Assembly (NCBI GenBank): GCA_003024785.1
Contig: PUQB01000076.1
Coordinates: forward strand, 584,148-648,147
From: Selaginella tamariscina
Lineage: Eukaryota; Streptophyta; Lycopodiopsida; Selaginellales; Selaginellaceae
Direction of reading: 5' to 3'
Length of the DNA: 64,000 nucleotides
Shown: positions 23,003 to 34,813 of the stretch, one piece after another
Numbering within the stretch: the stretch's first letter is position 1
How the letters are laid out: each line of letters starts with the position of its first letter
Notes under the pieces: generated by a model
The model's database searches: none
Told to the model about the DNA's origin: nothing
The model's input: the letters and a program-made list of their open reading frames with translations, nothing else
Made by a program: the position numbers and the translations under genes

Positions 23003-25400
23003 GGTCAAAATAGCGATATGGTCAGCCATGGAAAGTCTTTGCTCGGTCCCAATTCGAACTTTGTGGATGTTGCTGGTTAAAGCCGGAACCAAGTACTACT
23101 TAAGGCAATTTGCCTAGTTTACTGTGGCTCCTTCCTAGTCCCTGCAGAGGCCATTCGCCAACCACCTAGTGATCTATCTCCCCGTTCTTCCTGTGAACAT
23201 GAAGGCCACTAGTGGTTTGAATTTGATTACTTCCTCCTTTACTTGTATGCCTCGTAGCGCATGGGTACTTGTGGTGGCGGGCTTTTGTAGCTCTGTGTCG
23301 GATAATTCTCCTAATGCGAGGACGTCCCCCAGTAGTAGGAAGACTATCGCTAGTTCGTCAAACATAATACGGAAAACTGCACTCCCATCCGTGCGGAACT
23401 GTATCCCCCTATGCCCAGTCTGACTAGCTACCAGTTCTATGGACTAGATGAATTGTTTGGCCTTCTCGGCGAATCCCTAGGCCTCCACTCCTCCCCATGG
23501 TAGGTCGAAGAACTCGTTCTAATTGCAACTGTCTCATGACTCGCCAAACGTCGGGTCGGTTGATCAATTCTTTGAACCTGGACTACCTGGGCAACAGAAG
23601 TTCCGCTATTTGTTCTTGGCCCTCGATGGACACGCGAATCTCTTGGATCACCACTGGCCTGTTCCTCTCTGTTCACTTTGTCATCATGGTAGTGGAAGTA
23701 TGGCACTGTACACCTCCTTCCCGAGTGTAGGTGATGTGGCAGTCCTCATGATGTCCTTTGAGGTGACTGGTGCGACTATCCCTACGCCCAAATACGCAAT
23801 GATGGCACTATCCAACCATCATCGCCTTCATAGTACGTACCTCATGCGTGCGGTTCATCCTCGTGGACCATGTGATCCTGTGAGTTGGCCACAAGTGTGT
23901 TTGGAGATCCTGCTTTCGATCGCGCCGTCCTTCCTATTGCGCTTCCTTAGGGTTTCCCCGTCGTGTTGGCTGCCCTGCCTCGAGGTGTTTTGGACTAAGC
24001 TCCATTTGGGTGGATGCTCGGCCCAAAGCAACTACTGTCTTACCTATTGGTCCCTTCCTACCGAGGCTTTCCATCATCGATCCCGCGCGCCCCACACCTG
24101 GGACTTTGCCCTACTTCTACTAGGGAGTGTCCTTGTTGGAGCTTCCCCCCCCCCCCCCGTTGGAGCTTTCCCACACATGGGACTTCGCCCTACTTCTACT
24201 AGGGAGTGTCCTCCGATTAGCTATGGCTGTGGATACTCGCGGTTGAGGCCGGGGCTAATATAGGGCTGTCGATCTACTCTCATACTGGGCTTGGTCAGGC
24301 CTACTTGACTGGTGCAGTGTGTCCAAGTGGGTCCTCTGAAATTTTCATAGCGGTCAGTGAACTAGTTTTTGTGCTCATGCATTGTGTTTGTATAGTTTTG
24401 GACTTCGGGCGCCCCCCTTGCGATCCTTGGATCACTTGTGCAGTGCTGCCTCTTATGAGGGGCCTTCTACTTAACGTGGCCCGAGCCTGGAAGACAGCTG
24501 CCGGAGGTCGCCGTTGTGCCCTCGTTCCATCCTCTGTGCATGCCTGGCTCATGGTATTCTAGCATTCTGAATTTTTGCTCGGGTGCCTGAATTTGGCCTG
24601 TGGACACGGACCTAATTCCCCTCCTGGTGCGGAATCTTATTTGCTAGTGCTCCCAATCATGCTGCACCTTTGCGCCCCTGAGCCAGGGTCGACCAAGAAG
24701 CAGGTCGAATCCCCCTTTGGCGTGCATGTCGAGGACGACGATGTTTATCCAAAATTTGATAGTTTGGACCTTGACTTCTACTGCTCTCAAGATGCCCTTG
24801 GGTGTTACCTCGGCCTGATTTGCCATGCGTACCTGAAAGGCAGTAGGCTCTGGAGTTGGCATATGCAACTCACGATGGAGCTCTGTTGACATGACATTGA
24901 CAGCCGATCCTTCATTTATAATCACCTTGCTGATCGTGTGGCCTGCCATATGAACTAGAATAGCCGGCACGTCGTTCACATAATCCACTATGATTGCAAT
25001 GCCTCTTGGTGGGGGCCTTGCTGCTCTTTGCATCCGATCCCCCGTCGCGCGATTGAAATAAGTGGCGCTTCTTGCCCCGTTTATGCCTTGGTCCCTCCCA
25101 TACTGAAGGAAAGGCATTTTTGCCTCCTCGCCTTTCTCAGCGATTCTTGGCTCTGCTAGTCCTGGAGCGGTCGGCATGTTGGTTTGCTTCCTTACTCATT
25201 GCTTTAATATTGTGGGTTTTGTTGCCCGTTCCCTCTTGTGGCACCTTCATGTTCCCATGGTTTTGCGTACTTGCGGTTGACGTGTCTCATCCGCTAAGGG
25301 ATCTTGCTGCATTGTGTTTGTCTCGTCGTCCCATCCTGGTAGTACAACCGCTAATTGGTTACCACGGTGCGAGGTTTGGTGATGAGCCGGCATGGATCTG
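22999..25400 (-). mobile_element. Family-2 Gypsy internal segment, copy X2 (protease region)
   Basis: Homologous to 11131-13512 in the same orientation. Contains the unidentified conserved block (23120-23450, minus) and a protease-like frame (24644-25177, minus: KVIINEGSAVNVMS ... FDLLLGRPWLRG). Upstream in element sense it continues into gag (25645-27480) and LTR C, so it belongs to a second element, G2-2, truncated at 22999. A C13 run lies at about 24146-24159. Confidence 0.72.
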
Positions 25401-25644
25401 CCCATTACCCCCCCTGGCTGTGCCGGTTGCTTGCGCCTCTAGCATTGGTTTAATTAAGGATACCCATGAGCATCGATAGAGTGGGTGTGGTCCTCCGCAT
25501 AGTGCGCATGTCAACTCCATGTGTTCCGACTGTCTCTCTCTGTCACCATACCTGGGTCGGTAGGGCTACCGCTCACGGGAGCAGGACCTACAATTCCGGT
25601 CTCCAGAACGTGACCTCCTACGAGGTTGATTGTCCCTTTCCATT

Positions 25645-27480
25645 CTATGGCCATAACTCCTCCGGCATATCTGCATTCCCTTCTGCCTTTTGTTTCACCG
25701 TCAATGCAGTTGCCTGTGGTAGCCTATTACTTAGGAGTTCGGCCAGTCTATAGCAATCGTCCGTGTTGTGAGACCTGCGGATGTTACATACCCGACAGTA
25801 CTTGTCCCCGCGTGTGGTGTATCCCATTTGAGCCAGTGTTGCGGTTAAGTCTTCCTTTCGTGTTGCCCCTCGTTGGACCTCCCCACGTTGCAGCTGCATG
25901 TGCCCCTTGGCTCCCGACCATCTCTCCTTTCTGATAGGTTTTGGAACGTTCGAGAGGTTTCCCTTGTCCGTGGTGGTGTCATTTACCCCCTTGATGTCTG
26001 ATCTCTCGCTTTCTGTTTCAAACACGTTAGCTTGTGGATCACCTCTTCCTCACTCTTTTCCTCCCGGAAGGTATCCAGAAACGCCCTCCGTGTGGTTTCC
26101 CAACGAGCTCCTTCGTTTACCTCGTGGAATTGCATCCACTAGGCATGTGCCTTCTTGTCTAGAGTGCATGCAAATGCACTCAGCTTCTTGTGGTTGTCAC
26201 TTATGCTCCTTAGTTCACATACATGTTTGAACTTGTGTACATGTTGGTCTGCGTCTTCACCCTTCGCTCCACGAAATGTGGGTAAGGGCACTATTACGGT
26301 GCTCTCTTGCATTCGATTAAGTGCATGGGCTAGTAAGGTCACCGGATCGATTCCCATGGCGTCTCGTGGAGCATGTGAAGTGCTCTGATCCGAACCCTCT
26401 GCTTCAGACGTGCTATAGTCTACGTCCCGGTATTCTGTAGGTACCTATCTCCTCCCTCACGCCCCTGCCCTCCTATTGAGGGTGGGTGACGAGGACGGGC
26501 TCCTCTCAACTACCCCTCGGGGGCCCCCTTTGCGGGACCAACATGACGGCTAGTGGCGTGGCATACCTCGGCTGGACACTATTCCTCCATCCAGTGAGTG
26601 GCTTATAGGACCGTGCATGGAATCCCCTCGCGGCATCTAGATGGGGGTGGATCCTCCTCACCTGAGATGGTATCCCCTCATCTCGTGGTGATTGTGGCTC
26701 TATCGTGTGCCCTGGCAGATTTCTCTAGCCGGGCTAATACGGTCTTGGTCGCTTGGGCGGATTTCCCTCGCCCCTGGATGAAATCCCCTCATCCCTTGCC
26801 TAGAGTGGCCACTATGTGGCCCCCCTTATTGGTACCTCCTCCCAGTTCGGCAATTTGTTGACGTCCAATCGCCTTCCAAAGCCTCGGGTTCTCATATTGG
26901 TACCCTGACCTACTGCATCATCCGATCGGCTGAACTCCTAATGCAAATTTTATTTTGTTGGTAATTGGTGCCCCTCCTTATGGGGGCCTTCCAGATGAGG
27001 CTCTTCCTCCCTCTATCCAGGCAAGCCTGGTGGGTGACAGTGGCCCTGACTCTCCTACCTTACGTCTTGCGTAGCGTTGGCCACACCAAACCTCCAGCTC
27101 TCGTCCCCAGTCGCTATCCGCATTGATTTTGCTGCCTCGAGATTCCTGCCTCTAGCAAAAGCCTTCCTTTTCCTGACGTGGGTTCTCCTCCCTCGAGGGT
27201 ACTCGTCAAACACGGGTTTAACTCTTCAGTGTGGGGGCTCATTGTAGCCATCACTTTTGACTACGTTGAGAGGGGGTGGAGGGCTTTCATTGTCCTGGCA
27301 TCCATCCCACTCTGCATCATAGGTCATTGTCGGGCGGGGTCGCCCATCCAAGTGCTGCTCATTCCTGCACGCTCCTACACTTGGAATGACATCCGTGGGT
27401 TCTTCATACCTTTCTTCATCATTTGCGGCTTGCAACCACCTTTGTTGTTGCTGTGCCAAGTTTGGAGGTTTGGCCATGTG
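25645..27480 (-). pseudogene. Family-2 gag of element G2-2 (decayed)
   Basis: Fragments 27226-27477, 26139-26357 (PVTLLAHALNRMQESTVIVP) and 25645-26025 parallel the gag of G2-1. The last has an intact zinc knuckle CRVCNIRRSHNTDDC (CX2CX5HX4C). Frameshifts and a deletion around 25990 relative to the other copy prevent a full-length product. Confidence 0.7.
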
Positions 27481-27725
27481 GGGTTTGCGTCATTTCCTTG
27501 GGTAGGCGAGGCATGGGCCGATTGTGGCAACCGAGGTACCTCTTTGCCTTCCATTAACCTCTCTCAACCAGCCCGACGCATCTTCCTAGCTAGATGGTAC
27601 TCGCTGATCTCTAGTTTTCAAACAAGTTCATCCTAACTCTTCAGTCTCTCCTTCGGGCTGCAACCCTGCTTACTATAGTAAATTCCATCCGTGTGTAATT
27701 ATTATCCCTCCGTGGTCATCACAAA

Positions 27726-28399
27726 TGGTTGTCAGGGACTCCGCATTCCAAATGTGATGGCTTTATGAAGTCCTGTGGTCGCCAAGACACTGCGGTAGCG
27801 TCCAGTCCTGCGAGTCCACCTCAGTGAGTCAGACTTACCTCGGGAGCATTGGAAGGTGTTGAGATGGCCTTTACCTGGATGCCGTGAGGGTCCATGTAAA
27901 GGTGAAGAGGAGTTTTCCTAGGCGGGGTGGTTTTCCTTCATGACTGTATGTCGTCGGACTAGGAGCGGGCAAGAGGAGAATAACTGGACAAGGTGGTGGA
28001 CAATAGGAGTAAATATACATATATTGCATGTTTGAATACAAAGCTGCCCAGAGAAGGTGGAGCAAGATACAAAAAAGAAGACGGACTAGAAGGGCCCCGA
28101 CCCACTACAAGCCTTCATGCTTATATAGTGGGTTGGCTAGTGCTAGACCCTAGGTACATGTGGTGCGCTCCTACTAGTTAGCCGCCCTATGACAGAGTCC
28201 TGCTTGTAGCATTTATGCGCCTCCCTCACATGTGTTGTCCCGAGTACCTTGGTAGTTAATCTGGACAATCGGATCTATACTTGTGTTAAGCGCCGCTTGA
28301 CACCTGTCATCGTCAATTCTTATTGCTGCTTGGCCTCTCCGTCCCGTCGCTTGTTCGAGCCAGATGGCATTTTGACAGTGGTCAAACCACCATCAACTA
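27726..28399 (-). repeat. Family-2 LTR C (5' LTR of G2-2)
   Basis: 674 bp, homologous to A, B, D and E. In minus-strand sense it runs TAGTTGATGGTGG...GACAACCA and is followed by the leader TTTGTGATGACCACGGAGGG. Promoter-like CTATATAAG near 28120-28128 (minus). Confidence 0.8.
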
Positions 28400-28469
28400 A
28401 AAGGTAGCACTTACCTTCTAGAAAATTCACCCCTGATTTTGACATTCCAATTAGGCTGATTAGTTAATG

Positions 28470-28617
28470 CATGTGAGTTTAGCATGTTAATTAGGGTTAG
28501 AAACACCTTAACCCTAGGGTTGCTCTAACCCACACCCTAAAACCCCCACCCCTCAAGTAGGGTTTAGGGGTAACAATTAGGTTTTATTAATAACTCATCT
28601 CATTTAGCTACATACAT
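28470..28617 (+). repeat. Family-3 LTR-like module, partial
   Basis: Matches the 3' half of the module at 30492-30902 (CACACCCTAAAACCCC..., GGGTTTAGGGGTAAC) but lacks the G tract. Rich in degenerate telomere-like CCCTAAA/TTTAGGG words. Continues into the palindromic unit that follows. Confidence 0.6.
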
Positions 28618-30115
28618 TCTGGTGCAAGCTTTAACTTGTGTCGTTAAGGTACAACTCTTTATTGTGCTGCCCTAACTTCCAAATAACGTGGGTATGTCCC
28701 ACCTTCAGGGTAGCTTACCCTATTAACAAATCCATGCATGGGAGGTCTTGTCGAAATGCACATTCCAAGAGTCAAAGGTTGAGGCTTGTCTCTAGCCTCC
28801 TCCTCCATGTTAAGCTAAGAGCAACACTCATAGCTAAGCAGCACACATTCGTGTCCTTGTTTAATTGTGGTCGTGGGTTCTTAGTTGATAGGGTTTTTCT
28901 TATCGAGTTCTTAAGGGATAATAAAGGGGTTATAGAGTTGGCATTGAGAGCCAAATTTGTGGCACATGGTGCAACTCTTAAATTCAAGGGGTTATGGCAT
29001 GATAGCCCATATCTAGGAAACAATGTCACATCTTCATGTGACATTAGGCTAGATGGCACAAATACAATGCCTTAGGCACGCCCTTTGAGTTATGTCATGG
29101 GTTTTGTCACTAAGGGGTTGGATACTCTAACAAACAAGCATGCTTATGCTTGCACTAGGGTGCTAAGCTTTGGGCATAAGCTCAAGGGAGGTTAGGTCTC
29201 GTAACTAGGTGTACTTTGGCACACTTGGCTAGGGGGTGTTCTCCTTAGGATTTAAGGGTCAAACAACCTAAACTCATTAGCAAAAAGCCCTTTCATGAGG
29301 CATTCCCAAGGTTATGTACTTAAGGTTATCCAAACCTAGCCTTAGGGAGTTTGTTTAGTAGAACACTTATGTTTGCCTATGGCGCACACTTGTGTTTTCA
29401 CTAAGTACTAGTCCTAATTCTAGGGTATGACTTGGCCACTCAAACCCTCAAGGGATAGTCGTGGTTCATGATACCCTTGTTGCCTTAAAGGGGGTTGTAC
29501 GCCCGAATGAGGGTGATTCCTCAAGGGGTAAGTGATGATGCCTTAGCTATGTCACAAGGGTATGTGTAAGGCATATCTCCTTGATGAGGTTAGGGCATGA
29601 ACATGTCTAGTTCTATTAGGATAAAATCCTAAAGTCTACTCGGGATATCCTCTAGGGTTAGGGGATGGTCATTCTAGGGGGCTTAGGGTAGGACTTTAAA
29701 TCTTCTGTTTAACTAGGCATCTAAGTCAAACACTAGAGGTCATTTTGGAAGATTTAGCGTTGCTCACATAGGGTGATGACACGGATGGTCACTAGGCAGT
29801 CACATGTTGGCCCTTTGAGTTAAAACTCTAACACTTAATATGGATGATGCGCTAGAGCAAGGCCTCAATCACTACTCTTGCGGAACATGAATTCAAGCAA
29901 TGCCTTCTAGGTTTGCGAACGAGCTATTGGATAAGAAGAGTTAACTCTTTGGATGCGACATACTCGATCACAAGGGCATATCCTTACCAATGTTAAGGGT
30001 AGGCTAACCTGAAGGTGGGATGTACCTCTATCATTTGGAAGTTACGGTGGCATAACAAAGGGTTGTGCCTTAACAACAAAAGATTGTTTATTGAACCTTC
30101 TCCACCTGGATATTT
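28618..30115 (+). repeat. Family-3 unit with inverted arms (about 1.5 kb)
   Basis: The left arm (28618-28830: GTCGTTAAGGTACAACTC..., ATGTCCCACCTTCAGGGTAG) is matched imperfectly by the reverse complement of the right arm (29840-30115). The centre (28830-29838) is matched in inverse orientation at 45241-46250. An open 145-codon stretch (28638-29075) lies across the arm and looks fortuitous. No protein domain is recognised. Confidence 0.62.
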
Positions 30116-30491
30116 TGTAGTTTAGGTTTTGGTTCATCGACTTTATTGTATAAGTCTTTCAACGATATGCTATAAGCAACCTTTAAAGTTGCATCCTAAC
30201 ATTTTCGATAGCTTATTGGCTTGTATCTTAAGATTTCCCTTCAAGTTTTAATCATGAAGCAACTTCGAACTTCATCATCACTCATATTTAAGACCAAACG
30301 CTATACACTTTCAAATCCATAAATATAGTCCATTGAACTTCCTCGAAGTCCTTGTTTACAAGCTGCCAAATCAACACACAATTGCAATCCAAGTTTATCC
30401 AGCATATATTACTTTTTATCTTCTTTTTCATGCATAAAGTGTAGGCTCTAGGAAGTAAACCTTGTTAAATGTAATGATCTTTTAGAGAAAG
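30116..30491. other. Spacer, nothing recognised
   Basis: AT-rich, without an open frame or similarity that I can see to the other repeats in the window. Confidence 0.4.
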
Positions 30492-30902
30492 TGTCATAAT
30501 TTTTACTATAATACTACCTTTTACTTTGGAAGTTGATTGTTGTTATTTATTGTAATTCATGTCAAGCCTCTGGGTATATTGAGAAATAACCCCACTTTAT
30601 GCACTTAGGTCTTTAGAGGTGGTTCAGTCGGTTATTGCTAAATACCTTAAGAAACTCTGATGAATGTGAAACTTATTATTTAAAACTGGAGATCCTCTCT
30701 TTATTTAATGGAGTTCAAGGTTTGTGGGTGTGTCGAGTAAAATTGGTGTATTAAATATGGTTAAGGACACTCCTAGGGCTACCCTAACTCCACACCCTAA
30801 AACTCCCCTCAAGGTCAGGTTTAGGGTTAGGTTAACATTGGGTTTATTTACTTAGTTGCATGCACTTACACAAACAAAAAAAACGGGGGGCGCTTTGTCA
30901 CA
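30492..30902 (+). repeat. Family-3 LTR-like module (TGTCATA...GTCACA)
   Basis: 411 bp with TG...CA ends, an AACCTAACCC/TTTAGGG-rich core (30770-30840) and a G6 tract just before the end CGCTTTGTCACA. The inverse copies are 39016-39429 and 46527-46958. Flanking 5-mers do not match. Confidence 0.62.
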
Positions 30903-31440
30903 TTGTTAAAGGTAAAAAATATAACATGTAAGAACACTATGTATATAGAATTTTCCTATAGTGGAGGAATAACTTGTAAAAGAGGAGTAATAGAAAAATC
31001 ATGTGTATATGAAAAATCTTATGATGACATGAAGAATTCTACAGTGGTAGGAAGGATCTTGGGCTATAGAGGGCTAAGGAGGACTATAGAGTAGATCATG
31101 AGAGAGAGAATCTTTAAGAGAGAAGTAAGTATCCACACTTGATCTCATTGTAATCATTTTATTAATGTAAATGCATGATTATGATATTTTGTTTATTGAA
31201 TATATTCTTATTTTATGAGCAAGATAGCTTGTGAATGTTCTCACATGGCAATGGTCAAAGCAAAATCTTATCATTGACTTTATAGACAAGTATATATATA
31301 AAGCTATTCCAAGGATGAAATCCCAAAACTTTAACTACAACACATTTCATGTACTTTGTGAATAGTGATTTCCATGTTGACACACATAATAAGATAAAAT
31401 AAATGTAACGAGAGTTTTAGGGTTCTAAAGAGTTCATTAT
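30903..31440. other. Spacer between family-3 modules
   Basis: AT-rich; a 63-codon open frame (30903-31094) has no recognised features. No gene supported. Confidence 0.4.
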
Positions 31441-31760
31441 TCTCCCTATCGATGCAAGCCTAAGCTTGTGTTGTTAAGGCACAATTCATATTGTGCCATC
31501 CTAACTTCTTATTCACATGGGTACTAAGGGTTGCCCAACTCTTATCATTAGCAAATCTACACCCCCGTGATCAGGTATGTCGCATCCAAGGAGTTAACTA
31601 ACTTCTTTTGTCCTATAACTTATTTACGAATTTGAAAGGTGTTGTCTAAGTTCACATTCCACAAGTCTAATGGTTGAGGCCTTACTCTGGTCACCTCATT
31701 TATGCCAAGCTAAGAACAACACTAACATCACAGCTAGTCGCTCATCCTAACTCACAATGC
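31441..31760 (+). repeat. Family-3 arm sequence, single copy
   Basis: Similar to 28618-28830 and to the reverse complement of 29840-30115: TTGTTAAGGCACAA..., GTATGTCGCATCCAAGGAGTTAACT. No opposing arm is attached here. Confidence 0.55.
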
Positions 31761-33505
31761 TGGGCATTGTCCATATACTTAGCTTAGCCAAATGAGGGTG
31801 TGAGTTCTTGGAAGTCAAGTTCTTAGCAAGGATTATCTTACCAAATTTGTGGGTTTCCAATGAGGGTTTCTAGAGCTGACATCTAGCAAGCCACACTCAT
31901 AGCATCATGTAAAAACTCTAAGAATTGGTATTGAATCCTTTTCTCTATGGTCAGTAGGATTGCTTAAGGTTATAGAGTGTTCTAGTAATTTTAGTAAGTT
32001 GAACAATGTTTAACTTAGATCTAAGTTTTGGAATATTCAATATCTTTTGGTTAACATGTGTGTGTGTTCTACATAGAGAGTCTAGTACTAAGAGCTATCA
32101 CTCTTCAGATAACACCTACTTAGCAAGTCGGTGTGGATTTTTAGGTATGTTTGAATGTCTTGTGTTTGTCAAAATGCTGATGCATGTGGGTGTTTAACCT
32201 ATGTAGGGTGTTTCCAACTTTGAGTTAGAGTATTTTGATCATCTAAGTAGTGATACTTGAGTTTAATACAATGAGCAAGTGAAAACAACTTCAATATGAG
32301 GCAAAGAGGGTTGTCATAAAGACTCAAAATGAGGAACAAGAAGAAGCCAAACCAGTAGGTCGACCCCTAGGGATAGATTGACATGAAGTAATGATGGAAG
32401 CCCTAAGGTAATGTTTTAGGGATGAATTATCAAATTGATAACATAGCAATATGAATTCCAATAACCCCCAATATTTGATCAATCTGAAACCAGGTGCATG
32501 AAGGAAAGTAAAGTATAATTCAAAATCAGGTTCTTTTGAGTTAGAGTCTTTGTCTAAAGAAGATAGGGGTGGCCCCAGTAAGTTCAAGCTAGTCAAGCCT
32601 TTAGATTTTATGGGTTCAAAAATTACAAGGTTCTTGATGACTTATTGTACAATATAGAGTTATTTTGAGGGTGCGTTTGTTAAGAAATTGGAAAAGGTTG
32701 CCTATGCCAAATAATTTCTCAAAAGGAAAGCAAAACTTAGCGGCATATTATTAAAGATGGACAAGAACATTGAAATAGTTAGAGACATATGAAATGCAAG
32801 ATCAAAATGCAGTACATGCCAAATAATTTTGGGTTGTGCTTGTGAACTGATTTGTTAACCTATAAATAAGGACTTCAAGGAAACCCAATGAGCTATGTTT
32901 ACCAGTTTAAAAGTGTGCAACATTTGGTTTCGAACATGGGTGACAATAAAGTTCGAAGTAGCTTCATGGTGAATTTGAATCAAAAGACTTGATAGGAGAC
33001 TCTAAGTTACAAACTGAAGATTGTTGGGAAGTAGCTCATAAAGTTACTTATGGTATGCCATTGGAAGACTTGTACAATAAAGGGGATGGGTCAAAGCCTA
33101 AGTCTTACAGTTATCCTCCAACGTTCGGGTGGAAGAGGTTCAATAAGCACCCGTGTTAATTACTGATTGTTTGAAGTGAAAGTCCATTTGTAGGAAGTTC
33201 AAAGTTCCCAAATGTACCATCGAGGCATGCAGGTTCTCAAAAGATGCAAGATTCACAACCTTAGCAATGTGCTATTGTTTCTTCTTTTGAATACTAGTGC
33301 CATTATTTTCTAAGTCATAACACTGTGGTTTGGACAAATACTGTGACTTTGAGATACTTCAAAATGCAGCCAAAGTTATCACCAAAGTACACTAAATGGC
33401 AATAGAAGTTAGTTTGAAAATATACATAAGCCGAGATAAGACAATGTGGAGGTTAATGCACTTAGTACAAAAACTCATCTTTCAATTATGTTAGTTCCAG
33501 TGTCA
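31761..33505. other. Intergenic or degenerate repeat DNA
   Basis: Short non-overlapping open stretches only, none over 90 codons and none with a recognisable motif. The plus strand at 33080-33280 has a coding-like feel (PTFGWKRFNK; CTIEACRFSKDARF) but I cannot assign it. The same host sequence continues at 38447 after the Gypsy insertion. Confidence 0.4.
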
Positions 33506-33510
33506 ACACT

Positions 33511-33778
33511 TATTATGACCCATATAACGAATCAAAGAATATTCTCCAGAAAGGTATAAGCTAGAATATTCCTAAGGAGCTATACCTAGATCTAAGAGAG
33601 AATTAAGGGCACACCATTATTGGAAGCCTTTCTGGGAGAGCAGCGTGTGGAGACTAGAGACAGCTCGGGGAGGTCGGGTGGTATTGTGAGGGTCTCTAGA
33701 TTGTGCGTAGAGGTGCCTAACAATTTAGGTCGGGTGGTATTGTGAGGGTCTCTAGATTGTACGTAGAGGTGCCTAACA
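33511..33778 (+). repeat. 5' LTR of the young Gypsy element
   Basis: 268 bp, TATTATGACCC...CCTAACA (the 3' copy begins TGTTATG, so the first dinucleotide is mutated here). The 56-bp unit AGGTCGGGTGGTATTGTGAG... occurs twice in tandem from 33671 and 33727. Confidence 0.92.
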
Positions 33779-33795
33779 ATTTGGTATCGGAGGAG
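33779..33795 (+). promoter_or_regulatory. Primer-binding site, initiator-Met tRNA type
   Basis: ATTTGGTATCGGAGG directly after the 5' LTR resembles the common plant TGGTATCAGAGC site with A to G in the middle. Confidence 0.7.
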
Positions 33796-33861
33796 GTTCG
33801 AGATGAGTGACCGTGGGAAGGAGAAGACAACACCAATGAGGAGTGGACGAACCAGGAAATC

Positions 33862-34800
33862 GTGCTCGAATTATACGCTATGGCGAAGGATTCCAAGCAA
33901 TTTCAAGAGTACGTGACTGGTTCCTTGGAGGTGATTCGTGAGCGGTTGGATACTATTGAAGATCAACTTGCTCAAGGAACCGTGACTGGTAAGAGCAGGG
34001 TGCTAGATCGTCTTCGCGTTCCACCTTTTACCGGTAAAGAATCTGCGGATGAGGCTATGAGTTGGCTTGAGATAGCAGCGAACTTGCTCACTGCACAGGG
34101 AGTGACTACCGAGCAGGCTATGATAGCTGTATCAGTAGCCTTGAAGGATAAAGCTGCGAGGTGGTGGACACGCATTCGAAATCAGCGCCAGTTAGCTCAC
34201 CAGGAGATGATTGCAACTTGGGAGGAGTTCTCTGAGCTATTTAAGAAGGAGTATGCTCCTCGGTTCGATGTGTCTCATGCAAGGCGTGAATTGCGACATT
34301 TAGAGCAAGGGAAGATGACCTTGGACGATTACATTGAGAAATTGAGTCAATTACTTTGCCGTGTACCTGACGTGTCTGTCAACCAGCAGAAGGATTATTT
34401 TGTAGATGGGCTGCGAAGTGCTAACTTGCGTAGACATCTTAACTCGGTGATTCAGTCCAAGACTTTAGAGGAGCTGTTCGAATATGCTCGCTTGCTAAAT
34501 GAGGAGGATAAGGTGTTTAAGGAGAATGAGCGACATGGCAAGAAGCGTGGTAGGAGCACCTCTCCAAGTCCTCGTGAGCACCAGGAGTATAGAGGGAATA
34601 GCCATCGTGCTAGGCCGAAGTCCAAGCTGGTAGCTTCTAGTTCTTATCGCACCGACAATCGGCCTAAGAAGATTGTCAAGGTGTTTGATAGTGAACGTTG
34701 CCACCTGTGTGGAGAGGTGGGACACTGGAAGGCCAATTGTCCAGGAGGAACAAGCCAAGGACAAGGAACACCAATAAGACAAGCTAGAGGAGACACCTAA
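33862..34800 (+). CDS. Gag of the young Gypsy element
   Basis: 312 codons. A retrotransposon-gag domain is visible around residues 40-200 (RVPPFTGKESADEAMSWLEI, AARWWTRIRNQ, EEFSELFKKEYAP). A basic linker follows, then a CCHC zinc knuckle Cys280-Cys283-His288-Cys293 (CHLCGEVGHWKANC). Gag forms the particle and packages RNA. An ATG at 33803 (MSDRGKEK) lies in another frame and runs toward this one, and codons upstream of 33862 are also open (EEWTNQEIVLELY), so the original start was probably 33803 with a later one-base shift. The end overlaps the protease frame by about 30 bp, so frameshift expression is possible. Confidence 0.85.
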   Translation: MLELYAMAKDSKQFQEYVTGSLEVIRERLDTIEDQLAQGTVTGKSRVLDRLRVPPFTGKESADEAMSWLEIAANLLTAQGVTTEQAMIAVSVALKDKAARWWTRIRNQRQLAHQEMIATWEEFSELFKKEYAPRFDVSHARRELRHLEQGKMTLDDYIEKLSQLLCRVPDVSVNQQKDYFVDGLRSANLRRHLNSVIQSKTLEELFEYARLLNEEDKVFKENERHGKKRGRSTSPSPREHQEYRGNSHRARPKSKLVASSSYRTDNRPKKIVKVFDSERCHLCGEVGHWKANCPGGTSQGQGTPIRQARGDT

Positions 34801-34813
34801 GAAGCTTCAGGAG

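Noticed and set aside
28541..28580. Interstitial telomere array
   Set aside because: CCCTAAA-like words are scattered and degenerate, recur at the same place in each family-3 module, and never form a tandem run.
28638..29075. 145-codon open frame as a novel gene
   Set aside because: It lies in a repeat arm whose other copies do not keep the frame.
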